Assembly: GCA_017431145.1 (NCBI GenBank)
Contig: JAFRLQ010000135.1
Location: forward strand, 217,572-281,571
Length of the DNA: 64,000 nucleotides
Source: Clostridia bacterium
Lineage (GTDB): Bacteria; Bacillota; Clostridia; Christensenellales; Maliibacteriaceae
Reading direction: 5' to 3'
Shown here: positions 7,436 through 16,522 of the stretch, piece by piece
Position numbering within the stretch: position 1 is the first letter of the stretch
How the letters are laid out: each line of letters opens with the position of its first letter
The notes under the pieces: model-generated
What the model was told of the DNA's origin: nothing
What the model saw: only the letters and a program-made list of their open reading frames with translations
The model's database searches: none
Position numbers and translations under genes: made by a program

Positions 7436-8806
7436 TCATGTGCGTTTACGCACCGGTTTTCTCCATCTCCCGCTCAGGTAGAACGTGCCCGCGACAAGGA
7501 AGGGCACAAATCCCGCAAGCGAATCACCGAGCCAGAACCCGAAGCAGTCAAGTTTCATCACAAAACCAAGCAGTGCCGCAAGTCCGATCCTGCTGATCAC
7601 ACCGTCAATGATCGCGATCGTCAGATTCAGTTTCGCTCTTCCCGAACCGTTAATCAGCGCGAAGCTCGTGCTCCGTGTCGCGGCTCCGTAAAAGTTCAGG
7701 ATGATCGGGATTGTCAGAACGCCCGCATACATCAGCACATCAGGATCGGATGTAAAGATCTCATACACCGCCGCCGGGAAAATGAGCATGACGGCCGCAG
7801 CGGCGGTTGCCAGCGTGATCCCGATCACCAGCACCGTAGCAAGGATCTGATTGACCCTTTTGTATTCCTCCGCGCCGAGATTCTGGCCGACCATCGTGCT
7901 TCCCGCCGTCGTAAAGGACTGCGAGATCACACCGCTCATCAGATTGACCTTGTTAAATATCCCTGCGAGCGCCGAATACGTCACGTCGAATGCGTTGATC
8001 CATGCCATCAGCACGATCTTGGACAGATTGATTGCGGCAGACTGGATCGCCATCGGGATCCCCAGCGCCAGAAGTCTTGCAAACGTCTTTCTTTCAATTC
8101 TAAAGCTTGCAGGCCGAAAATCAAAGCCGAAGCTTTCCCGGTTCCGGTAAAGATAGATGATCGAAACAATAAAACTGGTCCCCTGACCGATCACCGTCGC
8201 AAGTGCAGCCCCGAACACTTCAAGTTTGAAAAACCTGACGAAGAGAACATCCAGAACCATATTCAGCACCGCGGCGATGGCGATGAACACAAACGGTCTT
8301 TTGCTGTCTCCCATTCCACGCAAGATCGCGCTTACGATATTGTATCCGTATATAAAAACAAGCCCGAAAATGCAGGTCACCATATAGTCCATCGCAAATG
8401 CTCTGGAAAGACCAGGAGTATTCAGCCAGTCCAGTAATTTTTCACGCAGCGCAAAACAGATGCCCGCAATGACGATCGAGGCTGTCAGAAGAAAAGAGAA
8501 CATCGTCCCGATCGTTTTCCGAATCTCATCATGCTGCCCCGATCCCACTGCCCTTGCAATGATCACCTGTCCCGCAGAAGAGAATCCGATTGCGACAAAA
8601 GTCAGAAGATGCAACACATCTCCTCCGATCGACACGGCAGACATGCCTGTTTTTCCGATATAGTTCCCAACCACGATCATGTCGACCAGATTGTAGACGG
8701 CCTGCAGAGCATTGGAAACAAACAAAGGAAAGGCAAAACGCAGAAGCTGTTTCACCACCGGTCCTCTTGTCAGATCACGGATCATACTCGTTGTGTTCTG
8801 TGCCAT
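7436..8806 (-). CDS. MATE family multidrug/toxin exporter (first copy)
   Basis: The 456-residue protein has the two six-helix halves of MATE transporters. The family start is clear: DLTRGPVVKQLLRFAFPLFVSN, then NLVDMIVVGNYIG in helix 1-2. The second half begins at LALGIPMAIQSAAIN. MATE proteins export cationic drugs or metabolites using sodium or proton gradients across the cytoplasmic membrane. It belongs to the same subgroup as the copy at 51506-52870, as both share the DLTTGK/DLTRGP start and the RPASFRI segment. Upstream, 58 bases separate it from a membrane zinc-ribbon gene. No regulator is adjacent, and the substrate is unknown. Confidence 0.93.
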   Translation of the reverse strand: MAQNTTSMIRDLTRGPVVKQLLRFAFPLFVSNALQAVYNLVDMIVVGNYIGKTGMSAVSIGGDVLHLLTFVAIGFSSAGQVIIARAVGSGQHDEIRKTIGTMFSFLLTASIVIAGICFALREKLLDWLNTPGLSRAFAMDYMVTCIFGLVFIYGYNIVSAILRGMGDSKRPFVFIAIAAVLNMVLDVLFVRFFKLEVFGAALATVIGQGTSFIVSIIYLYRNRESFGFDFRPASFRIERKTFARLLALGIPMAIQSAAINLSKIVLMAWINAFDVTYSALAGIFNKVNLMSGVISQSFTTAGSTMVGQNLGAEEYKRVNQILATVLVIGITLATAAAAVMLIFPAAVYEIFTSDPDVLMYAGVLTIPIILNFYGAATRSTSFALINGSGRAKLNLTIAIIDGVISRIGLAALLGFVMKLDCFGFWLGDSLAGFVPFLVAGTFYLSGRWRKPVRKRT

Positions 8807-8864
8807 TTTCTGCTGTTCCGTCTCCCCCTAAAGAAATGATCATACACTGGCCATGCCATTTGTC

Positions 8865-9590
8865 TCACTCGGTCTTTGTGATCCGTCCGCACTGCGGACA
8901 AAGATACGTCCCAGCGTATTCCGCTGTCTTTCGCCTGTAAAGCGTCTTTTTGCAGTTCGAACAGTTGAATCGAACGACCGTCCCGCCGTTCAGCGCCTCT
9001 GTGCCGGGATAGACCGGGATCGTATACGGCGTATCGATCCTCCCCGATCTCGCCGCGCTGTCATAGTCGATCATCCAGCTGCCCTTTTTTTCGCTGAACA
9101 TCTCGACCGAGACCGCCGTCCCGTGAAGATCAAACACGCTTTCTCCTGTACCGTCATCCGTAATTCCGAAAAAAACGCAGTCTTCATATGCCATTGCACC
9201 GACAAATCCATGCTGAAAAAACTGCCCGTTATCCGGACAGAATTCAGGCAGTTCGCTTATCCTCTGCCTGACTTTTTGGGCGGTATGCCTTTTCAGTACG
9301 CCTGTCAGAGCACCGACGCCCGCCAGCAGCAACGCTGATGCCATACAGGCTGCAAATACCATACCGACAGATTCCGGAAGAACAAGATCCAGGCCCTCTC
9401 CGATATAGGAAAACAGAAATGTGAGCAGAAAAAACAACGCCGACGGAATGAAAAAAGGAAAAAACAACACAGTCACGATCCGCTGTACGATACCATGCAG
9501 GCGAAAGGCAGGATACAGGATCTCGCCGATCTTTTTCATTTCGGTGCTCTTTGTCTCGTCCAGAAAATCACAGAACTGCTTCCCTTTCAA
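8865..9590 (-). CDS. Unrecognised membrane protein with C-terminal zinc ribbon
   Basis: I do not recognise this 241-residue protein. Two hydrophobic helices are visible, at about residues 38-66 and 76-98. The middle is a soluble domain with GAMAYEDCVFFGITDDGTG and GSWMIDYDSAARSG. The C-terminal 35 residues hold CSNCKKTLYRR then YLCPQCGR, a four-cysteine zinc ribbon. The order, membrane helices first and ribbon last, is the reverse of the more common zinc-ribbon membrane proteins such as that at 24044. It is 14 bases downstream of the GH13 glucosidase gene and probably in the same transcript. No function is proposed. Confidence 0.7.
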   Translation of the reverse strand: MKGKQFCDFLDETKSTEMKKIGEILYPAFRLHGIVQRIVTVLFFPFFIPSALFFLLTFLFSYIGEGLDLVLPESVGMVFAACMASALLLAGVGALTGVLKRHTAQKVRQRISELPEFCPDNGQFFQHGFVGAMAYEDCVFFGITDDGTGESVFDLHGTAVSVEMFSEKKGSWMIDYDSAARSGRIDTPYTIPVYPGTEALNGGTVVRFNCSNCKKTLYRRKTAEYAGTYLCPQCGRITKTE

Positions 9591-9604
9591 AGCCTTTTCC
9601 TCCC

Positions 9605-11275
9605 TTATTTCTTCACATATATCACGAATGCGTCATACGGCCCGATGATGCGGTCTTCCGTTCCGGACGACCTGTTGCCGATCAGCACGCTTCCGCCGCA
9701 GAACGGCTCTGGCATGATGTATTCACGCTCATTCTTCGAAAAATTGCAGACAACGAGAAGTTTTTCTTTTCCGAATTCTCTTTTGTAAACAAAGAGATCC
9801 GGGTCATCCGCCTCAAGAAGCGTAAACGTTCCGTGTACGATCACGTCCATCCTTTTACGCAGGCTGATCAGTTCATGATAATACCGAAAAACTGAATCAT
9901 CACGTGCCATCTGATCCGCGGCGTTGATTTTTTCATAGTCCGGATTGACGCGCAGCCACGGGGTACCCCGGGTAAATCCGGCATTCGCTGAACTGTCCCA
10001 CTGGAACGGCGTCCGTGTATTGTCTCTGCTTCTGAGGCGCGCCACGGCAAGCGCCTGCTCTTCCGTTAAAAGTCCCGACGCGATATGATGCCTGAGATTG
10101 CCGATCGTTTCAATATCGTTCAGTTCGTCGAGGCTCTCCCATCTGCAGTTCGTCATACCGAGTTCTTCGCCCTGATAGATAAAAGGCGTTCCCTTCATCA
10201 TATGAAGACAGGTCGCAAGCATTTTTGCGCTTTTCTCACGATACCGATCGCTGTCGTCTCCCCAGCGGGACACAACGCGCGGCTGATCGTGATTGTTCCA
10301 GTACAGCGCATTCCATGCTTTTCCTTCCAGCCCTGTCTGCCATTTCGCAAGATTCTTTTTCAGGGCAACCAGATCGAACTGCGGAAAGCCGTATTTCCCC
10401 CGCACCGGATCCGCGTCCAGATTCATGTGTTCGAACTGAAAACACATGCAGAGTTCTTTTCCGTCAAGTCCTGCATACTTTTGTGCTTCCTCCACAGTCA
10501 CGCCCGGTGTCTCACCTACCGTCATGATATCGTAGCGCGACAGCACCCGCCGGTTCATCTCCCTGAGATAGTCGTGCACATGCGGGCCGTTCGACGCCAC
10601 ATCGAACGATGTGTAGCCGCTTGCCATGACGTCTCCGTCACGCATATCTTCCGGTTTTGAGATCAGGCTGATCACATCCATGCGGAAACCGTCCACACCC
10701 TTGTCCAGCCACCACGACATCATGGCGAAGACTTCATCCCGCACCTTCGGATTGTCCCAGTTCAGGTCCGGCTGCTTGGGAGAAAAGAAATGCAGAAAAT
10801 ACTGTCCGGTCGTTTCATCGTATTTCCAGGCGCTTCCTCCGAAGCAGGAGCCCCAGTTGTTCGGTTCGCTTCCGTCCTCCTTCGGATCCCTCCAGATGTA
10901 GTAGTCCCGGTACGCACTGTCCTTCGAGCTTCTGGACGCTGCGAACCACGCATGTTCGTCAGACGTATGGTTCACAACAAGATCCATCACGATGCGAAGC
11001 CCGAGACTATGCGCTTTTTCCAGCATCACATCGAAGTCATGCATCGTACCGAATTCCGGCATGATCGAACAGTAGTCGCTGATATCATATCCGTTGTCAT
11101 CGTTGGGAGATTCATATACCGGCGACAGCCAGATCACGTCCGCGCCGAGTGCTTTTATGTATTCCAACCGTTCCGTGATACCTGGAATGTCTCCGATTCC
11201 GTCTCCGTTGCTGTCCCGGAAACTCCGGGGATACACCTGATACACTACGCTTGACTGCCACCATTTTTGCTTCAT
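9605..11275 (-). CDS. GH13 alpha-glucosidase (oligo-1,6-glucosidase type)
   Basis: The 556-residue cytosolic glycoside hydrolase has no signal peptide. Conserved regions appear in order: the start WWQSSVVYQVYPRSF, DLVVNHTSDEH, the nucleophile Asp in GVDGFRMDVIS, the acid/base Glu in IMTVGETPGV, and the transition-state Asp in WNNHDQPRVVSRWG. Length and the VVNHTSDEHAWF block fit the oligo-1,6-glucosidase/trehalose-6-phosphate hydrolase subfamily. It would split short alpha-glucosides inside the cell. The start overlaps the UlaE-like gene by 4 bases, so it is the third gene of the ulaG-ulaE-like operon, an odd partner for ascorbate-type catabolism. Confidence 0.93.
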   Translation of the reverse strand: MKQKWWQSSVVYQVYPRSFRDSNGDGIGDIPGITERLEYIKALGADVIWLSPVYESPNDDNGYDISDYCSIMPEFGTMHDFDVMLEKAHSLGLRIVMDLVVNHTSDEHAWFAASRSSKDSAYRDYYIWRDPKEDGSEPNNWGSCFGGSAWKYDETTGQYFLHFFSPKQPDLNWDNPKVRDEVFAMMSWWLDKGVDGFRMDVISLISKPEDMRDGDVMASGYTSFDVASNGPHVHDYLREMNRRVLSRYDIMTVGETPGVTVEEAQKYAGLDGKELCMCFQFEHMNLDADPVRGKYGFPQFDLVALKKNLAKWQTGLEGKAWNALYWNNHDQPRVVSRWGDDSDRYREKSAKMLATCLHMMKGTPFIYQGEELGMTNCRWESLDELNDIETIGNLRHHIASGLLTEEQALAVARLRSRDNTRTPFQWDSSANAGFTRGTPWLRVNPDYEKINAADQMARDDSVFRYYHELISLRKRMDVIVHGTFTLLEADDPDLFVYKREFGKEKLLVVCNFSKNEREYIMPEPFCGGSVLIGNRSSGTEDRIIGPYDAFVIYVKK

Positions 11276-12159
11276 AAAATCAATCCCTTTCCGTTTTTGT
11301 TCAAGGAACCCATTTGTGCCGCACGCGCGATCTTTTCACGCAGAAATCTGTTTGCAAATTCAAGTTCTTCCTTCCAGTGCGGTTCGCCCGTATACCAAAA
11401 TTCCCCCACGAACATGCGCACACCCAGTTCAAGTGCCTTGCGTATCCCTGTTTCAAAATCCACATGACCCGTACCGAAAGACACCTCCCTGTAAATGCCC
11501 GGAACCGTCTCTTTCAGATGCATCGCGCTGAGACGTCCCTTTCCCGTTTCAAGATCATCCACAACACTTGTTCCATACAGAACGGATGCGTTGGTCAGAT
11601 TACCGAGATCCGGATAGATCTGAAGCCAGGGCGAACCGATTTCCCTGACAATCTCTTCCGCTTTCCGCACAGTATCCATGAACGGGGTCTCCATCGTCTC
11701 GAACGCAAGCACGACGCCGTACGCTGCCGCTGTTTCACAAGCTTTTCTCAGATTCTCGAGAAAGTCCAGCCGCGTCATTTCATTGCCTTCCACATAATAG
11801 ACATCATAGCCTGCCAGCTGGATCAGTCTCACACCGATCCTGTCTGCCAGCCGGATCGCCTTTTCCATGATTTCCATGCTTCTTTCCCTGACGGCCTGTT
11901 CAGGATGTCCGAGCGGAAATCTTCTGTGCCCCGAAAGGCAGATCGAATGCACGGGACATCCCGTATCGCAGATATCGCGGATGAGAGATTCTGTTTCTTC
12001 CTTCGTCCAGTCAAGTCTTGCCAGTTTTTCATCCGTCTCGTCAACGGACAGTTCCAGATAATCGAAACCGGCTTCTCTGGCGCAGCGCAGTTTTTCTTTC
12101 AACGTAACGGAACCGGGCATGCTTTTCTCATACAGCCCCAGTCTGTACAGTTTCTCCAT
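11272..12159 (-). CDS. ulaE: L-ribulose/L-xylulose-5-phosphate 3-epimerase (UlaE/SgaU-like)
   Basis: The 295-residue TIM-barrel protein of the xylose-isomerase-like fold begins YRLGLYEKSMPGSVTLKEKL, matching the UlaE/SgaU/SgbU start. Metal-binding and catalytic residues are seen in VLAFETMETPFMDT (Glu), YPDLGNLTNA (Asp), SAMHLKET (His) and MFVGEFWYTGE (Glu). In the ascorbate pathway UlaE converts L-xylulose-5-phosphate to L-ribulose-5-phosphate. It lies 17 bases downstream of the UlaG-like gene and overlaps the glucosidase gene by 4 bases. The other ascorbate genes (ulaABC, ulaD, ulaF) are absent from the window, so the real pathway may be a related one. Confidence 0.88.
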   Translation of the reverse strand: MEKLYRLGLYEKSMPGSVTLKEKLRCAREAGFDYLELSVDETDEKLARLDWTKEETESLIRDICDTGCPVHSICLSGHRRFPLGHPEQAVRERSMEIMEKAIRLADRIGVRLIQLAGYDVYYVEGNEMTRLDFLENLRKACETAAAYGVVLAFETMETPFMDTVRKAEEIVREIGSPWLQIYPDLGNLTNASVLYGTSVVDDLETGKGRLSAMHLKETVPGIYREVSFGTGHVDFETGIRKALELGVRMFVGEFWYTGEPHWKEELEFANRFLREKIARAAQMGSLNKNGKGLIL

Positions 12160-12176
12160 AACCGTTTTCCTTTCTT

Positions 12177-13280
12177 TTACAGAAGAGAACGGAACGGGAT
12201 ATTCTGCGGCTCGTCAAAACAGTCTCTGAATCCGCGCTCGTGATGATAGTAGATCTTATCCTTGTCCTGCGGATAGATGTAATGTCCGCCGACCTGCCAG
12301 AAAAACGGATGGAACGTATATTCGTTTCTGTCTTTTTTGAAATCATACAGAAGACGGATCTCTTCACAGTCAGCCTGGAAATTCGTCCAGACATCCCAGT
12401 GGATCGGGATCACGACTTTGCATCTCAGATTCTCCGCCATACGCAGGATATCTGTTGACGTCATCTTGTCCTGCATGCCGATCGGGTTCTCACCGAAGGA
12501 TCCGAACGCGACATCGACCGGATAATCCTTTCCGTGTTTTGCAAAATAAATGGAGAAATGGCTGTCTCCCGAATGATAGATGTTTCCGCCGGGCGTCCTG
12601 ACCAGGTAATTGACCGCTTTTTCATCCATATCGACCGGGCATTTCCCTGTCAGATCCTCTCTGTCCGGGCCGGTCGAATCAGTCGTCACGATGCAGGTCC
12701 TGTCGAAACTGTCCAGACATACGATCTCAAGGTCTTTGATCCTGATGATGTCTCCCGGTTTCACCGTCACGCAGCGCTCTTCCGGCACACCCCATTTGAC
12801 CCAGGTTTCAACTGATTTTCTGGGGCCAATGAAGGGAACGGGGATCTGTTTTCCATCCTCGTCCGTCGTCGTCATTCCGCTCTGGATGACATGCGCCGCC
12901 CATTCCGCGCTCATATGATCCTGATGATAATGCGTTGCAAGAACAGCATCCACATGATGAAACGCGAAGGGATCGATGACAAACGGAACGTTTCTCAGGT
13001 TCGGCTGCATCGCGCGTCCGCCCGTCATATTGGCCATCTGATGTCCGACAGCCATCTTTCCGTTCCCGTGGGTGCGTTTTCCGTTCCCGCACCACAGATC
13101 GATCGTGATGTTCGTGTCCTGCGGGGTTTTGAACCAGATGCCGGTGCATCCGAGCCACCACATTCCGATATTTCCCTCCGGGATCTTTGTTCCCTCGATC
13201 TCTTCCACGAGCCATGTTCCCCATTCCGGGAAAGTCGACATGATCCATGACTCCCTCGTCATTTCGCTGATTCTGCTCAT
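12177..13280 (-). CDS. ulaG: L-ascorbate-6-phosphate lactonase-like metallo-hydrolase
   Basis: This is a 367-residue protein from ATG 13280, which follows AAAGGAG. The longer ORF start lies across the divergent promoter region and is rejected. The metallo-beta-lactamase core motif is VLATHYHQDHMS (H-x-H-x-D-H), preceded by the UlaG-specific WWLGCTGIWFKTPQ region and followed by YHSGDSHFS and VVIPIHWDVW. Length and segments match UlaG, which opens L-ascorbate-6-phosphate to 3-keto-L-gulonate-6-phosphate in a Mn-dependent reaction. It is the first gene of the minus-strand unit ulaG-ulaE-GH13, and it diverges from a sugar kinase with 194 bases between starts. Family confidence is high; the exact substrate is inferred. 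Confidence 0.9.
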   Translation of the reverse strand: MSRISEMTRESWIMSTFPEWGTWLVEEIEGTKIPEGNIGMWWLGCTGIWFKTPQDTNITIDLWCGNGKRTHGNGKMAVGHQMANMTGGRAMQPNLRNVPFVIDPFAFHHVDAVLATHYHQDHMSAEWAAHVIQSGMTTTDEDGKQIPVPFIGPRKSVETWVKWGVPEERCVTVKPGDIIRIKDLEIVCLDSFDRTCIVTTDSTGPDREDLTGKCPVDMDEKAVNYLVRTPGGNIYHSGDSHFSIYFAKHGKDYPVDVAFGSFGENPIGMQDKMTSTDILRMAENLRCKVVIPIHWDVWTNFQADCEEIRLLYDFKKDRNEYTFHPFFWQVGGHYIYPQDKDKIYYHHERGFRDCFDEPQNIPFRSLL

Positions 13281-13350
13281 ATGCTGCTCCTTTCGTACCG
13301 TGTCCTCTGTTTTCGCAAACAGCAGATCAAACGCATAATTCCTGCCTTTC

Positions 13351-13356
13351 ATTATA
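13351..13356 (-). promoter_or_regulatory. Putative -10 box for the ulaG-like operon
   Basis: The minus strand reads TATAAT, about 70 bases before the UlaG start at 13280. No convincing -35 box is present, so activation may be needed. It shares the 194-base intergenic region with the divergent kinase promoter. Confidence 0.35.
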
Positions 13357-13416
13357 CAATAGATCTTTTCGGAATGGGTAAGAGTTGTCGCCTTTATGCA
13401 CCGTTTCCTCCGGCAC

Positions 13417-13445
13417 TTGAAGCATGTACGCATTTCGATTATTCT
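13417..13445 (+). promoter_or_regulatory. Putative promoter of the sugar kinase operon
   Basis: TTGAAG (13417-13422), a 17-base spacer and TATTCT (13440-13445) lie 30 bases before the kinase start and face away from the ulaG operon. Confidence 0.5.
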
Positions 13446-13474
13446 TGGATCATAAACAATTCGGAGGCACGGTT

Positions 13475-14968
13475 ATGTCAGCTATACTTGTGATCGATAC
13501 AGGTTCTTCCAGCATGCGCGGGATCCTGTACGCAGAGGACGGCAGCAGCATCCATATGCATCAGGAGCACTATCTGATGAAAACCTGGGACAATGCAGCG
13601 GAATACGATCCGAAGGATTTCGAGACCGCACTGGTCCGCATCTGCCGGAACTGTTCGGTCTTTGCGCAAAAAAACGGGATCGTGATCGATGCCGTCTCTT
13701 TTACAAGTCAGCGAAGCAGCACACTTCCGGTCGACCGTAGCGGTCATCCCCTTGCTCCGATCATGACCTGGTACGATAAACGTGCTTCCGGGATTTGCGA
13801 CCGTATGAACGCTGTCCACAAGAAAACGCTGTTCGAAACAGCCGGCATGCAGGCATCACCTGTGCTGTCCGCGCCGAAAATCGTATGGCTCTTGGAGAAC
13901 CGGCCCGATCTTTATGACGCCGCATACAAAATCATCGGCATACAGGATTATCTGATTTTTCTCTGCACCGGAATCATCATGACGGACGCCTCTCTCGCAA
14001 GTCGAAGCAATCTTATGGATATCAGCACGAAGACCTGGAGCAGTGACCTGCTTCATCTGTACGGGATCGACGCCCGCAAACTCGCCGATCTTTATCCACC
14101 TTGTTCTGTCGTCGGTCCGGTGTCCTCTGAATTCAGCAAAAAAACCGGCCTTTCCGAGAATACTTCCGTGATTGCGGCCGGCGGAGACCAGCAGTGCAGC
14201 GTGCTCGGTCAGGGACTTTTCCGTCCGGGGGACTCCGGAATCACCTGCGGGAGCGGATCTTATGTCGCATCGATCATCGATGCTCCTCTGACGGATCCGC
14301 TGCTGCGTCTCAACACAAACGTCGCCATTGGTCCGGGACAGTGGGTCCTTGAAGCAAGCACACTTTCCTCGGGCACCGTACAGGACTGGTTCCTGCGTAC
14401 ATTCTACCCGGGAATCCCGGATGCACTGCATGTCATGCAGACTGAGGCGCAGACAAGTCCTCCCGGTGCGAACGGTCTCGTCATGCTGCCCGATCTTGCC
14501 GGGAAAGGTGCTCCGGACTGGGACAATTACGCGAAAGGCGTCTTTTGGAATGTCAGCTTTTCCGTCTCCCGCAGTGATTTTTCACGGGCAATGCTGGAAG
14601 GGCTCTGCGCTGAGATCGCAGAATGTCATGAGGTCCTGCATGATCTGGATCCGCGTGTCTGCGATGTGCACGTTACTGGCGGCCTTTCCCGGTTCCCGCT
14701 CTTCAATCAGATCCTGGCTGATATGATCGGCTCCCGTGTCTCACGTGTACCGCACGACGAAACCACATCGATCGGCGCTTACATGGCAGCTCTTCTCGCA
14801 CTGAAACGCGTGAACAGTCTGGAAGAAGCGTATTCCTGCATCATGCCCGCAGATGCAACGGAACCGTATTCTCCGGATCCCGCCGCTGCGATCCTCTACC
14901 GCAAAGCCGCGGAAAGAAGACGGCTTCTCTATTCTTCGATCCCTTCACGCGCGCTTTCTGCGCAGTAA
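13475..14968 (+). CDS. FGGY-family carbohydrate kinase (xylulokinase-like)
   Basis: This is a 497-residue kinase from ATG 13475, preceded by GGAGG. The phosphate loop is LVIDTGSSSMRG (about residues 5-16); AGGDQQCSVLGQG holds the catalytic aspartate; TCGSGSYVAS and HVTGGLSRFPLFNQILADM form the ATP-binding second lobe. The protein is intact, unlike the rhamnulokinase at 5020-6495. FGGY enzymes phosphorylate sugars or polyols; the substrate cannot be read here. It diverges from the UlaG/UlaE-like operon and is followed by a GPH-type symporter. This suggests import of a free sugar by the symporter and phosphorylation by this kinase before UlaG/UlaE-type steps, which is inference. Confidence 0.9.
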   Translation: MSAILVIDTGSSSMRGILYAEDGSSIHMHQEHYLMKTWDNAAEYDPKDFETALVRICRNCSVFAQKNGIVIDAVSFTSQRSSTLPVDRSGHPLAPIMTWYDKRASGICDRMNAVHKKTLFETAGMQASPVLSAPKIVWLLENRPDLYDAAYKIIGIQDYLIFLCTGIIMTDASLASRSNLMDISTKTWSSDLLHLYGIDARKLADLYPPCSVVGPVSSEFSKKTGLSENTSVIAAGGDQQCSVLGQGLFRPGDSGITCGSGSYVASIIDAPLTDPLLRLNTNVAIGPGQWVLEASTLSSGTVQDWFLRTFYPGIPDALHVMQTEAQTSPPGANGLVMLPDLAGKGAPDWDNYAKGVFWNVSFSVSRSDFSRAMLEGLCAEIAECHEVLHDLDPRVCDVHVTGGLSRFPLFNQILADMIGSRVSRVPHDETTSIGAYMAALLALKRVNSLEEAYSCIMPADATEPYSPDPAAAILYRKAAERRRLLYSSIPSRALSAQ

Positions 14969-15012
14969 CACCGGTATCTTTCGCTTTTTTCTGCATTTCC
15001 TGCCTTGCATGC

Positions 15013-15041
15013 TTCACTTCTTTATCTCGATAAAGTACAAT
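15013..15041 (+). promoter_or_regulatory. Putative internal promoter with inverted repeat ahead of the symporter gene
   Basis: TTCACT (15013-15018), 17 bases, then TACAAT (15036-15041). A perfect inverted repeat TTTATC-TC-GATAAA (15021-15034) fills the spacer, a typical place for an operator. It sits in the 103-base gap between kinase and transporter. Confidence 0.35.
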
Positions 15042-15071
15042 AAAGGTAAACAAATCTGGAGGCAAAGATCC

Positions 15072-16502
15072 ATGCAGCAAACAAGAAAAACCAAGCTTCG
15101 TTTCGGCACGCTTCTCAGTTACGGAATCGGCGCTGTCGGTGAAGGCATCGGTTATAACGTGTTCTTTTCCTTTTTCTCTTTCTTCCTCACGACTCAAGCC
15201 GGAATCAAACCGGGTATTGCTGGCGTGATCTCTGCACTGGCAGTATTGTGGGACGCAATCACGGACCCAATCATCGGGAACTGGTCAGACAGAACGAAAA
15301 ACAAACGCGGCCGGCGCAGACCGTTCATCATGTCGGGGTCCGTGCTTTTCGGGATCTCGATCGCGCTTCTTTTCGTCAATCTGAATCTTCCCTACGGAAT
15401 GAAGGTCGCATACTATATCCTGGTCAACATGTTCTACTGGTTTTCGCTCACCACCTGTGTCATTCCTCATATCTCACTCGGTTCCGAGCTTTCCGAGGAT
15501 TTTGACGAGCGGACGAAACTCAGGACTTTCGCTGTTGCGCTGATGGGCATCGGAACGCTGATCGCCGTCGGCACTCCCCTTCTTCTTGTGGAATTCTTTA
15601 CAAACGTGACCGGTTCCTCCAATGCAGCATGGGCCCTGTCCGGTGTCATTTACGGCGCGCTGACGGTCATTGTGTACGAACTGTCCTGCTTCCTGCTCAG
15701 AGGGAAAGAGCCTCAGAATCCGAATCTGACGGAAGAAGGAGCGGAAAAGTCCTCTTCCAGCACGATGTCGACCTTTTTCAAGAATTCGGTGCACGCGTTT
15801 CAGAACAGGTCTCTGCGAAAGCTGATCTGGATCACTTTCTTCGTAAACATTACGGTGACACTCGCTTCCGGTCTTGCCATCTATCTTTTGACATTCGTTT
15901 ACCGGTTTGATGAGAATCAGAGCTCTCTTGTCTACGCGCTGCAGGGGATCCTCGTCATCGTCGCATCCGTTCTGGTCGGCTTCCTTGCCAATCAATTTGA
16001 CAAAAAGATCGTTATGGCCGGCGGTGTCGCCGTCTATGCGGTCTCCTATATCTTCATCATCCTGCTTCCGATTTCCTGGGCAACGATCATCGTACATGTG
16101 GTCCTGTTTGCGATCGGCAATGCGGGATACTGGACGATGGTCTATGCGATGTCCTATGACGCGTCTATGATCGAGCACCTGAAAAGCGGCGACCGTCCGG
16201 ATGGTCTTTACACCTCTCTGATCGGTCTGTTCATGAAATTCGGAAATGCGGCAGGTTCCCTTGTAACGGGCCTCGGTCTGCAGATGATCGGATTTATCGA
16301 AAGCTCCGAAACACAGAGCGCTGCCACTGTTACCGGCATCCGCTGGCTCTATGCGATCGTTCCCGCTGTATTTCTTGCGTTCGCAGTCATCTATTCAGTC
16401 GCATATCCGCTCACCAGAAAGCGCTTCGCGGACCTAACGGCAGCCAATAAAGAAAAAGAAGAGACCGGTTCCTATGATCCTTCCGTTTTGGAAGGACTGT
16501 AA
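15072..16502 (+). CDS. GPH-family sugar:cation symporter (MFS superfamily)
   Basis: This is a 476-residue membrane protein from ATG 15072, with TGGAGG eight bases upstream. The early reading from 14853 lies inside the kinase gene and is rejected. It has about twelve hydrophobic helices. The GPH signature is clear: LSYGIGAVGEGIGYNVFFSF at the start, then DAITDPIIGNWSDRTKNKRG-x-RRPF in loop 2-3. Relatives such as MelB, XylP and UidB import glycosides or pentosides with sodium or protons. It is transcribed after the FGGY kinase and 20 bases before an amidohydrolase gene. The substrate is unknown; a sugar or glycoside taken up unphosphorylated fits the neighbouring kinase. Confidence 0.93.
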   Translation: MQQTRKTKLRFGTLLSYGIGAVGEGIGYNVFFSFFSFFLTTQAGIKPGIAGVISALAVLWDAITDPIIGNWSDRTKNKRGRRRPFIMSGSVLFGISIALLFVNLNLPYGMKVAYYILVNMFYWFSLTTCVIPHISLGSELSEDFDERTKLRTFAVALMGIGTLIAVGTPLLLVEFFTNVTGSSNAAWALSGVIYGALTVIVYELSCFLLRGKEPQNPNLTEEGAEKSSSSTMSTFFKNSVHAFQNRSLRKLIWITFFVNITVTLASGLAIYLLTFVYRFDENQSSLVYALQGILVIVASVLVGFLANQFDKKIVMAGGVAVYAVSYIFIILLPISWATIIVHVVLFAIGNAGYWTMVYAMSYDASMIEHLKSGDRPDGLYTSLIGLFMKFGNAAGSLVTGLGLQMIGFIESSETQSAATVTGIRWLYAIVPAVFLAFAVIYSVAYPLTRKRFADLTAANKEKEETGSYDPSVLEGL

Positions 16503-16522
16503 ACAAACAAACGGAGGACGAC

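Noticed and set aside
14853..15071. N-terminal extension of the GPH symporter
   Set aside because: It overlaps the kinase gene and contains the putative promoter; the ATG at 15072 has a strong ribosome site and the family start.
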